A DNA stretch of 5,460 nt, taken from positions 1-5,460 of the forward strand of contig JAIRTJ010000183.1 of assembly GCA_031254995.1 (NCBI GenBank). Reading direction: 5' to 3'. A program made the translations under genes and the position numbers. Under the pieces are notes generated by a model. The model was given only the letters and a program-made list of their open reading frames with translations. It did no database searches and was not told the origin of the DNA. This document shows, piece by piece, positions 1-5,437 of the stretch (its first letter is position 1; every line of letters begins with the position of its first letter). Source of the stretch: Eubacteriales Family XIII. Incertae Sedis bacterium (GTDB lineage Bacteria > Bacillota > Clostridia > Peptostreptococcales > Anaerovoracaceae).

Positions 1-309
1 TTAAAGGCTATTACCAGCCAATTCAAGATCGTCGTCATCGAGCCAAAGAGCTTCGACGAATGCCCCAAATTGGTGGACAGCTTGAAATCCAGAAAACCCG
101 TAATCATCAATCTGGAGAAGATGGAGACGGATACGGCGCGAAAGATATTCGACTTTCTCAGCGGAGCCACGTACGCGCTCAACGGCAACGTACAGAAGAT
201 CGCGAACAATATCTTCGTATTCCTGCCGGAGAATGTCGACGTATCCACGAACACGGAACACAAAGGACTTACGTTCGGAAGCGAAGACGGCAATCCGTGG
301 AAGCTGTAG
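1..309 (+). CDS. sepF: SepF, cell division protein (3' part, start outside window)
   Basis: This is the C-terminal 102 residues of SepF, the cytoplasmic protein that bundles FtsZ filaments and anchors the Z-ring to the membrane in Gram-positive bacteria. The first codon in the window is Leu and the reading frame is open from base 1, so the N-terminal amphipathic membrane-binding helix and linker lie upstream. The visible part is the alpha/beta SepF core: a strand with FKIVVIEPKSFDE, then KPVIINLEKM, then the helix ARKIFDFLSGATYAL, then NVQKIANNIFVFLPENVDV. The order and wording match the family closely. A polar tail of about 20 residues ends in NPWKL. The stop TAG (307-309) lies within the ribosome binding site of yggT, which supports co-transcription. 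The family assignment is secure; only the 5' end is unknown. Confidence 0.93.
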   Translation, partial: LKAITSQFKIVVIEPKSFDECPKLVDSLKSRKPVIINLEKMETDTARKIFDFLSGATYALNGNVQKIANNIFVFLPENVDVSTNTEHKGLTFGSEDGNPWKL

Positions 310-321
310 GAGTATGATTTT

Positions 322-612
322 ATGGGGATTTTGATATCCGCTATCAATTTTTTCGCAAATTTTCTCGTCGGAATGTTGATCATTCGCGCGCTTTTGAGTT
401 GGGTTGTGAACCCGTATACCGCGAACCGTTTCGGATTCCTCGCGAGACTGTACAACGGCCTTATTCAATTGACTGAGCCTTTGATTCGTCCCGTGCGAGC
501 GTTTCTTTCTAGATTTCGCATGGGTCCCTTTGATTTTTCGTTGTTTGTCACGGTTATCTTGATCGGCATATTGCAACGGATACTGATCAGAATCCTCCTC
601 TTTCTCATGTAA
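322..612 (+). CDS. yggT: YggT-family membrane protein (YlmG)
   Basis: A 96-residue integral membrane protein of the YggT/YlmG family, which in Firmicutes sits beside sepF. Its biochemical role is not settled; it has been connected with division and membrane organisation. Two hydrophobic segments are visible, at about residues 4-28 and 72-95. Family motifs are RALLSW (22-27, end of the first segment), TEPLIRPVR (51-59, in the loop) and DFS (71-73, entry to the second segment). The length is normal for the single-repeat form. The ATG at 322 is chosen because AGGAG (308-312) stands 9 bases upstream; an ATG at 314 is in another frame. The binding site overlaps the sepF stop codon, so translation of the two is likely linked. 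The 49 bases after it contain no gene, although ylmH usually lies here. Confidence 0.92.
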   Translation: MGILISAINFFANFLVGMLIIRALLSWVVNPYTANRFGFLARLYNGLIQLTEPLIRPVRAFLSRFRMGPFDFSLFVTVILIGILQRILIRILLFLM

Positions 613-648
613 GTCGTGAGGGAGGAGATCGGAGCGCGTTGGTTTGAT

Positions 649-654
649 GGGAGG
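649..654 (+). promoter_or_regulatory. Ribosome binding site fixing the divIVA start
   Basis: GGGAGG stands 7 bases before the ATG at 662. Two other in-frame starts (TTG 644, ATG 650-region not in frame; the usable upstream ones lie at 644 and 647) would place this site inside the coding sequence. The ATG at 662 also gives the family-typical N-terminus MITPAEI, so it is preferred over the upstream starts. Confidence 0.75.
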
Positions 655-661
655 TTTTTCG

Positions 662-1261
662 ATGATCACGCCGGCGGAGATACAGGACACGAAGTTTACC
701 AGAGGGGTAAGGGGTTACAAAGAGGATGAGGTGGACAATTTCCTCGATTTGGTGACCTTGGACATGGACAAGCTCATTCAGGAGAACAAATATCTGCGTG
801 AGACCGTCGCGGGACTCAACGCGGAGATCGATCGTTATCGCGGATCCGAGGGTACGATCTTCAAGACGTTGGAATCCGCGAAAGCCCTCATGAACGACAT
901 ATCTTCCAGCGCGGAAAAGCGAGCGGATATCGTGCTGAAAAACGCCGAATTGGATGCGGAGCGACTTCGCCGCGAAGCGCGGGAATCCGTCGAGCGGATA
1001 ACGGAGGAAGCGGTCGAGATGGCCGCGAGATGGGATCAATTCAAACTGCGCTATAAAAATCTGTTGCAGAACGAATTGGAGCGTTTTGAAAATCTCAGCG
1101 CAGATTTGATGATAGACAACGAAGTCGAGCGCATGCGCTTCTATACAGATCCCGTTTCGCCCGGTTCCATGGGGGACGAAGGGGCGTCGGGGCGGCGCGA
1201 ACTCGCGACGGCGCTCGGTAAGAACAAGACGATCAAGACGTCCAAGCGCAACGGCTTTTGA
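662..1261 (+). CDS. divIVA: DivIVA-family cell division / polarity protein
   Basis: A 199-residue DivIVA protein, a coiled-coil scaffold that gathers at negatively curved membrane (septum and poles) and recruits partners there. The N-terminal membrane-binding module is clear: MITPAEIQDTKFTRGVRGY (1-19), then KEDEVDNFLDLV. A long helical region rich in Glu, Lys, Leu and Arg follows from about residue 25 to 150 and should form the parallel coiled coils. The last 35 residues are polar, ending in a basic tail (GKNKTIKTSKRNGF). Position 16 is Val where Bacillus subtilis DivIVA has the membrane-inserting Phe17; the neighbouring Arg (here R17) is kept. The gene sits between yggT and lspA, the position expected in Clostridia. 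The start is set by the GGGAGG at 649-654. TTG at 644 is a possible but less likely alternative. Confidence 0.93.
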   Translation: MITPAEIQDTKFTRGVRGYKEDEVDNFLDLVTLDMDKLIQENKYLRETVAGLNAEIDRYRGSEGTIFKTLESAKALMNDISSSAEKRADIVLKNAELDAERLRREARESVERITEEAVEMAARWDQFKLRYKNLLQNELERFENLSADLMIDNEVERMRFYTDPVSPGSMGDEGASGRRELATALGKNKTIKTSKRNGF

Positions 1262-1274
1262 GAATCCCTGTGAC

Positions 1275-1280
1275 GGAAAG
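1275..1280 (+). promoter_or_regulatory. Ribosome binding site deciding the lspA start
   Basis: GGAAAG lies 7 bases before the ATG at 1288. The in-frame alternatives TTG 1258 (overlapping the divIVA stop) and GTG 1270 add only a charged, non-conserved stretch (IPVTERRR), so ATG 1288 is the better start. Confidence 0.55.
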
Positions 1281-1287
1281 ACGGAGA

Positions 1288-1794
1288 ATGAGCGGGAAAA
1301 AGGCGATTTTAATCGGCATATGCATTGTCGCGTTTGTCGTCGCGTCCGACGGCGTCACAAAGGCTTTGATTCGCGCGAACATGTCGCTTGGGGAGGCGAT
1401 ACCCTCCGGGGACGCGTTTTTCAGCATATGTTACGCGTTGAATGACGGCGTTGCGTTCAGTCTGTTTCGCGGGCATCGCGTTCCGCTGATCCTCATTCAG
1501 TCCGCGCTCGCGGTTGTGATCTTTGCGATCATGCTCTTCGTCCTTCGTCGTTCGTTTTCATTTCCCCTGCTCTGTTCCTTTTCACTGATGCTGGGCGGCG
1601 GACTCGGCAATCTCTCGGATCGCATCATCTTCGGCAAGGTCACGGATTTCATCTCCGTCGGCTCGTTTCCGATCTTCAACGTCGCGGACAGCGCGTTGAC
1701 GTTGGGATGTGTCCTGCTGCTTATTCGAGTGTTGTTCTTCGAGGCGAAAAACGATGATAGACGAGAAAACAGAAGCGTTTCCCGCGCGGAATGA
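1288..1794 (+). CDS. lspA: Lipoprotein signal peptidase (signal peptidase II)
   Basis: A 168-residue LspA, the membrane aspartyl protease that removes the signal peptide from diacylglyceryl-modified prolipoproteins. Four hydrophobic segments are seen, at about residues 6-22, 64-86, 92-106 and 134-152. The conserved blocks occur in order: DGVTK (21-25), NDGVAFS (52-58), the glycine-rich GGGLGNLSDR (103-112), VTDFI (118-122) and FNVADS (130-135). The two catalytic aspartates are D120 and D134, both present. N52 and N108 are the conserved asparagines. Length is typical. The charged C-terminal tail (about residues 153-168) lies on the 41 bases that overlap the next gene. The gap to divIVA is 26 bases. 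Nothing suggests loss of function. Confidence 0.95.
   Translation: MSGKKAILIGICIVAFVVASDGVTKALIRANMSLGEAIPSGDAFFSICYALNDGVAFSLFRGHRVPLILIQSALAVVIFAIMLFVLRRSFSFPLLCSFSLMLGGGLGNLSDRIIFGKVTDFISVGSFPIFNVADSALTLGCVLLLIRVLFFEAKNDDRRENRSVSRAE
1741..1744 (+). promoter_or_regulatory. Ribosome binding site for rluD, inside lspA
   Basis: GAGG lies 9 bases before the ATG at 1754. Its position inside lspA, 41 bases before the lspA stop, makes translational coupling likely. The upstream in-frame GTG at 1709 would add a Cys-rich stretch (SCCLFECC) that is just lspA read in another frame. Confidence 0.5.
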
Positions 1795-2788
1795 AGACGA
1801 TGCGGACGAACGCGAGTTCTTCGCGGTCGAATTTCTCGGCGAAGATGTCGGAATGCGTCTCGACGCGGCGCTTTCTGCGCGTATCCCGTCTTTGAGCCGC
1901 AGTCGCGCGCAGGAAGCGATCGCGAGCGGCGCCGTGCTCTTGAATGGCGAGGTCGCGGATTCAAAGAAGCACAAGGTGCGCGCGGGCGACAAGGCGGAGA
2001 TCGCTTTGTCTGCGCGAAGACCTCTTCGGGCGAAGCCCGAACCCATGGATCTGAACATCGTCTACGAGGATGACGACGTGATCGTCGTCGATAAACCTAA
2101 GGGATTGGTCGTGCATCCGGCGCCGGGAAACGAGAGCGGCGTCTTGGTCAACGGTCTGCTTTATCACATCGCATCGCAACGCGGACGCGTTTCCTCTCCC
2201 GACGATTCCGCGAAAAAACTTGGCGTCGCGCCTGAGGAAAACGGTCTGTCATCTCGAAACGGGGCGGCGCGTCCCGGCATCGTCCATCGCATAGACAAAA
2301 ACACCTCGGGGTTGCTCGTCGCGGCGAAAAACGACCGTGCGCACGACGCGCTGGCGCGGCAACTCGCAAGTCACGAGATGAAGAGGGTATACGTCGCCGT
2401 AGTATCCGGATCGTTCAAGGAAGATTCGGGCGTCGTGGACGCTCCGTTGGATCGCGATCCGAAGAATCGAAAGAGGAGACGGGTGCGAGCGGACGGCGAG
2501 GGAAAGCGCGCGGTGACGCATTATCGCGTCAAGGAACGATTCAAGGGATTCACGCTCTTGGAACTGCGATTGGAGACGGGGCGCACGCATCAGATAAGGG
2601 CGCATATGGCGCACATCGGCAGACCCGTGTTGGGCGACGATCTGTACGGTCCCGCAGACGGCGAGGGTCAATACCTTCACGCGGAGACATTGGGCTTCAT
2701 CCATCCGACCTCGGGCTCTTACATGGAGTTCCGCTCCGAACCGCCGGAGGACTTCCTGCGCACGGTAAAAAAATTGCGCGCGCGGTAA
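1754..2788 (+). CDS. rluD: RluA/RluD-family 23S rRNA pseudouridine synthase
   Basis: A 344-residue pseudouridine synthase that converts specific uridines in ribosomal RNA to pseudouridine, most likely in 23S rRNA as for RluD (YlyB in Bacillus). An N-terminal S4 RNA-binding domain spans about residues 34-83 (MRLDAALSARIPSLSRSRAQ, then VLLNGEVADSKKHKVRAGD). The catalytic domain begins at NIVYEDDDVIVVDKPKGLVVHP (101-122). The catalytic motif HRIDKNTSGLL is at 178-188, with D181 the nucleophile. The late motif LETGRTHQIRAHM (273-285) and the block GRPVLGDDLYG (289-299) are intact. Between GLLYHIA (to 140) and RPGIVHR (from 173) lies a polar stretch of about 32 residues, some 20 longer than usual. 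The start overlaps lspA by 41 bases. The exact uridine target cannot be read from sequence; RluA or RluC-like specificity is possible. Confidence 0.93.
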   Translation: MIDEKTEAFPARNEDDADEREFFAVEFLGEDVGMRLDAALSARIPSLSRSRAQEAIASGAVLLNGEVADSKKHKVRAGDKAEIALSARRPLRAKPEPMDLNIVYEDDDVIVVDKPKGLVVHPAPGNESGVLVNGLLYHIASQRGRVSSPDDSAKKLGVAPEENGLSSRNGAARPGIVHRIDKNTSGLLVAAKNDRAHDALARQLASHEMKRVYVAVVSGSFKEDSGVVDAPLDRDPKNRKRRRVRADGEGKRAVTHYRVKERFKGFTLLELRLETGRTHQIRAHMAHIGRPVLGDDLYGPADGEGQYLHAETLGFIHPTSGSYMEFRSEPPEDFLRTVKKLRAR

Positions 2789-2884
2789 ACGTTTGACATT
2801 TCTCATGACGCGAATCTCTGTGCAAACCGGCTTATCTGTTTAGGTACGGAAACGATATCATGCGGCGAGGAGAGATCGCAAGGA

Positions 2885-4648
2885 CTATTTGCGCGATTCG
2901 GCAGGCGGGGCGGGATCTGCGTACAAGGTTCGATTATGCGTGAATATGACCATGCCGGGCTTTGCGCCGGCGGGTTTTTTTACGTATTTGACAAAGGTAC
3001 AGTCCACGGGAACGTTCGCCGACTCCCGCGCCTTGCTGTAATAGGCTGCGATGGCCGCCGCTTCGCGAAGGTCTGCGGATTCGCTCGGCGACAGGGACGC
3101 GGGTCTTCCCGAACGGTCGTTTCCGCGCGAGCGAGGGGTTCTCTCCTCGGGCCTCGAGAGGATCACGTGGGATCCGGGGATGTCCTTCGTGTGGAGCCAG
3201 ATATCCCAAGGCTTCGCTCGCTTGAAGGTCAATTCATCGTTTTCTTTATTGTTGCGCCCGACGGAGATCAAGGATCCCGCGCTGCTCACGTAGCGCGGCA
3301 AGTCGGATTTTTTGACGGGTTTCCGCTTCTCGGTTTTTTTGCCGCGAAGATATCCCAGGTCTCGAAGCTCTTCGCGTATGGCGTCGATCTCCGCGTCGGT
3401 CGTCGCGTTTTCGATGAATACGCGGTAGGATTCGAGGAAATCTATGTCCTCCTGCGTTTTCTCGAGTTGCTCTCGCTTGGCTGCGCGCGCGGTTTTCGCC
3501 TTGTTGTATTTCTTGAAATACTGTTGCGCGTTTTGCGCGGGCGAACGCCGCGGATCCAACCGCAAAGTCACCTCGATGTCTTCGCCGTCCGGGCCTGCCG
3601 CCCAGTCCGTGAGCGTGATTTCCTCCGCGCCCTTCTCCATGCGGTAGATGTTCGCTGTAAGCAACTCGCCCTTGCGTCGATAGTCGTCCGCCTCGTCCGC
3701 CCTTTGGATGTCTTCGAGCAGACGCTGTTTTTTCAACAGGAGTTTATCAAGTCTCGCCTTCAGAGCTTGCGATACGTCGGCCGTTTTCTGTCGAAGCCGA
3801 TTGCCTTTCTCCTTCGCGCCGTAATAAGTCTCGATCATGGAACTGACCGTAGGGAACATCCGCGTTTTCATGCCCTCATATATTTTGAGGCGAAATACGT
3901 GAAAATCCTTCATCTCGCCTGCGCTGTCCGAATAGATGATCGGCGTGTACGCGCCCGCGCGCGCCATGTCTTGAAAGCAACGCGCATCGCCGCGCAGCGC
4001 GAGTTCTTCTGCGATGATGGGGCTGATCCCCTTCCCCGGAGGCGGCGGGATATAGGCCATGCCCGGCAGTATCTGTCTAAGCCTGCTCATGTCGGCGTAC
4101 ACGCGTTTGATGGAATCAAGTATCTTTCCGGACGGGCCGGAGGCGCGCTCGGAGTCCGTCGGATCGATCAGCATGATGTTGCTGTGTTTCCCCATGATCT
4201 CAACGATCAGCGCACGCTTTTGCGCCATGCCCAGTTCGTTGGACGCGTCGATGTCTATTCGCACAATGCGCTCGTCGTCGACCTGCGCTACGCGCGCGAT
4301 CCTGCCGTTCAGCAGGTGTTTTCGCAGCAACATGCAGAACCCCGGCGGATTTTGAGGATTGCCGGAGCGAATCTCCGTAATGCAGATCAACGGATGACTG
4401 CTGTTCGACGAAATTAGGAGATTGAATCGTTGACGAGCCGTACGCGAGAACATGTGTTCGCCATCGTTTTCGTTCGGAGGCGCGCCTGCGAACTCGTCCG
4501 AAGCGGGACGTGCGCAACGCGGCGGCACATTGACGTGAAAAATCAATTCGTCGCGCTCGGGTTGATAGATGCGCTCGATCTTTCCTCCGGCCAACGCCTC
4601 GTCGAGTTCCTTTGCGACCGCTCCCGTTACAAGATTGTCAAACGACAT
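2885..4648 (-). CDS. rqcH: RqcH / FbpA, NFACT-family ribosome quality-control factor
   Basis: A 587-residue NFACT protein, the bacterial counterpart of Rqc2/NEMF, often annotated as fibronectin-binding protein A. RqcH binds 50S subunits blocked by peptidyl-tRNA and directs C-terminal alanine tailing that marks the chain for degradation. The N-terminal NFACT-N part begins MSFDNLVTGAVAKELDEAL and includes FCMLLRKHL (104-112) and EIMGKHSNIMLID (150-162). A linker with LPGMAYIPPPPG (194-205) leads to helical, coiled-coil segments at about 275-335 and 372-440. The C-terminal NFACT-R domain covers about 450-575, with WDIWLHTKDIPGSHVIL (481-497) and AAYYSKARESANVPVDC (534-550). Two polar inserts are seen, near 43-70 and 498-525. 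The Asp of the tRNA-contacting DR pair appears as E126-R127. The start has GGAGGG 4 bases upstream. It converges on rluD and diverges from the V4R gene. Confidence 0.94.
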   Translation of the reverse strand: MSFDNLVTGAVAKELDEALAGGKIERIYQPERDELIFHVNVPPRCARPASDEFAGAPPNENDGEHMFSRTARQRFNLLISSNSSHPLICITEIRSGNPQNPPGFCMLLRKHLLNGRIARVAQVDDERIVRIDIDASNELGMAQKRALIVEIMGKHSNIMLIDPTDSERASGPSGKILDSIKRVYADMSRLRQILPGMAYIPPPPGKGISPIIAEELALRGDARCFQDMARAGAYTPIIYSDSAGEMKDFHVFRLKIYEGMKTRMFPTVSSMIETYYGAKEKGNRLRQKTADVSQALKARLDKLLLKKQRLLEDIQRADEADDYRRKGELLTANIYRMEKGAEEITLTDWAAGPDGEDIEVTLRLDPRRSPAQNAQQYFKKYNKAKTARAAKREQLEKTQEDIDFLESYRVFIENATTDAEIDAIREELRDLGYLRGKKTEKRKPVKKSDLPRYVSSAGSLISVGRNNKENDELTFKRAKPWDIWLHTKDIPGSHVILSRPEERTPRSRGNDRSGRPASLSPSESADLREAAAIAAYYSKARESANVPVDCTFVKYVKKPAGAKPGMVIFTHNRTLYADPAPPAESRK

Positions 4649-4652
4649 GATT

Positions 4653-4658
4653 CCCTCC
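4653..4658 (-). promoter_or_regulatory. Ribosome binding site of rqcH
   Basis: On the minus strand GGAGGG stands 4 bases before the ATG (4648-4646). It is a strong anti-16S match at slightly short spacing, and it confirms the family-typical start MSFDNL. Confidence 0.7.
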
Positions 4659-4677
4659 GCCTGTGTATCCTCTATCC

Positions 4678-4706
4678 ATCATACACCGGAATGCGATAAA
4701 AACCAA
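4678..4706 (-). promoter_or_regulatory. Candidate sigma-A promoter for rqcH
   Basis: On the minus strand TTGGTT (4706-4701) and TATGAT (4683-4678) are 17 bases apart. The -10 element matches the consensus at 5 of 6 positions and the -35 at 3 of 6. Transcription would begin near 4671 and give a leader of about 22 bases that just contains the ribosome binding site. The position is right for rqcH, but the -35 is weak, so this is only a candidate. Confidence 0.4.
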
Positions 4707-4768
4707 ATATTTGCGAGGTTTCCATGAGTCAGTGCGAGATGAAAGAGGCCGAAAGCTCGTTGTTTTCG

Positions 4769-4798
4769 TTGACAAATCGCGGCCGGAGACACTATAAT
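4769..4798 (+). promoter_or_regulatory. Full-consensus sigma-A promoter for the V4R gene
   Basis: TTGACA (4769-4774) and TATAAT (4793-4798) both match the consensus at all six positions, with an 18-base spacer (one longer than the optimum). Transcription should begin near 4805, leaving a leader of about 65 bases before the ATG at 4872. No operator-like inverted repeat is obvious over the promoter, so strong constitutive expression is a reasonable guess. Confidence 0.85.
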
Positions 4799-4859
4799 TA
4801 AGGTGTGGAACTATCATGGTTTCAAGATATGAAAAGATTCGATTTGATCTGAACAACAA

Positions 4860-4866
4860 GGGAGGG
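4860..4866 (+). promoter_or_regulatory. Ribosome binding site of the V4R gene
   Basis: GGGAGGG lies 5 bases before the ATG at 4872. Together with the consensus promoter upstream it predicts efficient expression. Confidence 0.75.
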
Positions 4867-4871
4867 CAGAA

Positions 4872-5405
4872 ATGGCGAATGTTTTTAAAAAAGAGGGCGC
4901 GCATCACGATTTTTCGTGGGAAAATCTCGGCGATATTAAGGCCGGCAGGGGAGACTTAGGCGAGGAGATGCCCGTTTTGGTATATAGACTGATGCAGTAT
5001 ACGCTGTTGGATGTTTTGACAAAGGAATTCGGTGAGGAAAAGGCCAATGACTGTTTTCGCGAATCGGGCTTTCTTGCAGGCAAGGAGTTTGCGCAGAACA
5101 CATTGGATCTCACTGCGGATTTCAGCGCTTTTATCGCAAATCTTCAAGGAGTCCTTCAGGAATTAAAGATCGGGATTCTTCGGATGGAAGCTTTTGACGC
5201 CGCCACGGGCGACATCGTTTTGACGGTCGGACAGGATTTGGATTGCAGCGGCCTGCCTATCACCAACGAGACGGTATGCAATTATGATGAAGGATTCATC
5301 GCGGGCATACTCAACGCGTACACGGGTAAAAAGTACGATGTGCGCGAAGTGGATTGTTGGGCAAACGGAGACAGGGTCTGTCGATTTAAGGGCAAACAGA
5401 TGTGA
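4872..5405 (+). CDS. Stand-alone V4R (4-vinyl reductase) domain protein
   Basis: A 177-residue soluble protein consisting almost wholly of a V4R domain, a small-molecule-binding fold found in phenol and xylene sensors (DmpR, MopR, XylR) and in bacteriochlorophyll-related proteins. Seen here: a helical part with LVYRLMQYTLLDVLTKEFG (36-54) and CFRESGFLAGKEFA (61-74), then a middle part with ELKIGILRME and GDIVLTVGQDLDCSG, then the conserved end TVCNYDEGFIAGIL (134-147), YTGKKYDVREVDCWANG (150-166) and RVCRF (168-172). C136, E159, C162 and C170 fit a zinc site. There is no signal peptide, membrane segment or attached output domain (no AAA+, DNA-binding or GGDEF part), so a role as a single-domain sensor or binding protein is inferred; the ligand is unknown. 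The gene ends in tandem in-frame stops (TGATGA) and has its own strong promoter. Confidence 0.85.
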   Translation: MANVFKKEGAHHDFSWENLGDIKAGRGDLGEEMPVLVYRLMQYTLLDVLTKEFGEEKANDCFRESGFLAGKEFAQNTLDLTADFSAFIANLQGVLQELKIGILRMEAFDAATGDIVLTVGQDLDCSGLPITNETVCNYDEGFIAGILNAYTGKKYDVREVDCWANGDRVCRFKGKQM

Positions 5406-5437
5406 TGACGCAATCGATATCGACGGTTGCGATCGTC
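5404..5437 (+). other. Imperfect stem-loop at the V4R stop codon
   Basis: CGCAATCG (5409-5416) pairs with CGGTTGCG (5424-5431) across a 7-base loop, with one G-U pair. Past a single bulged A (5432) the stem extends by GATGA (5404-5408) with TCGTC (5433-5437), again with one G-U pair, for 13 pairs in all. It begins inside the V4R stop codon. No T-run follows (the next bases are TGAGAAAAGCG), so it is not a standard intrinsic terminator. It may protect the 3' end of the message or mark a processed end. The remaining 23 bases to the window edge show no recognisable feature. Confidence 0.45.

Noticed and set aside
1..690. A 229-codon minus-strand open frame across sepF, yggT and the divIVA start
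   Set aside because: It crosses three real genes on the other strand, shows no family motif, and is best explained as a codon-bias shadow.
2793..2798. TTGACA just after the rluD stop
   Set aside because: No -10 element lies 16-18 bases downstream, and the only gene ahead is on the opposite strand.
2988..2993. TTGACA inside rqcH on the + strand
   Set aside because: No matching -10 element; it lies within conserved coding sequence.
2936..4417. A 493-codon open frame on the + strand, antisense to almost all of rqcH
   Set aside because: It has no recognisable domain, an odd Arg/Val/Phe/Cys-rich composition and no binding site, and the opposite strand encodes a clearly conserved protein. Long antisense frames are expected in GC-rich genes with this codon bias.
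4816..4959. Possible leader ORF starting at ATG 4816 in the V4R leader, about 47 codons, overlapping the V4R start in another frame
   Set aside because: It has no good binding site downstream of the predicted transcription start, and its sequence is only the V4R start read out of frame.
5404..5437. Hairpin after V4R as a classical intrinsic terminator
   Set aside because: No T-run follows the stem, so it is listed only as a stem-loop of unknown role.
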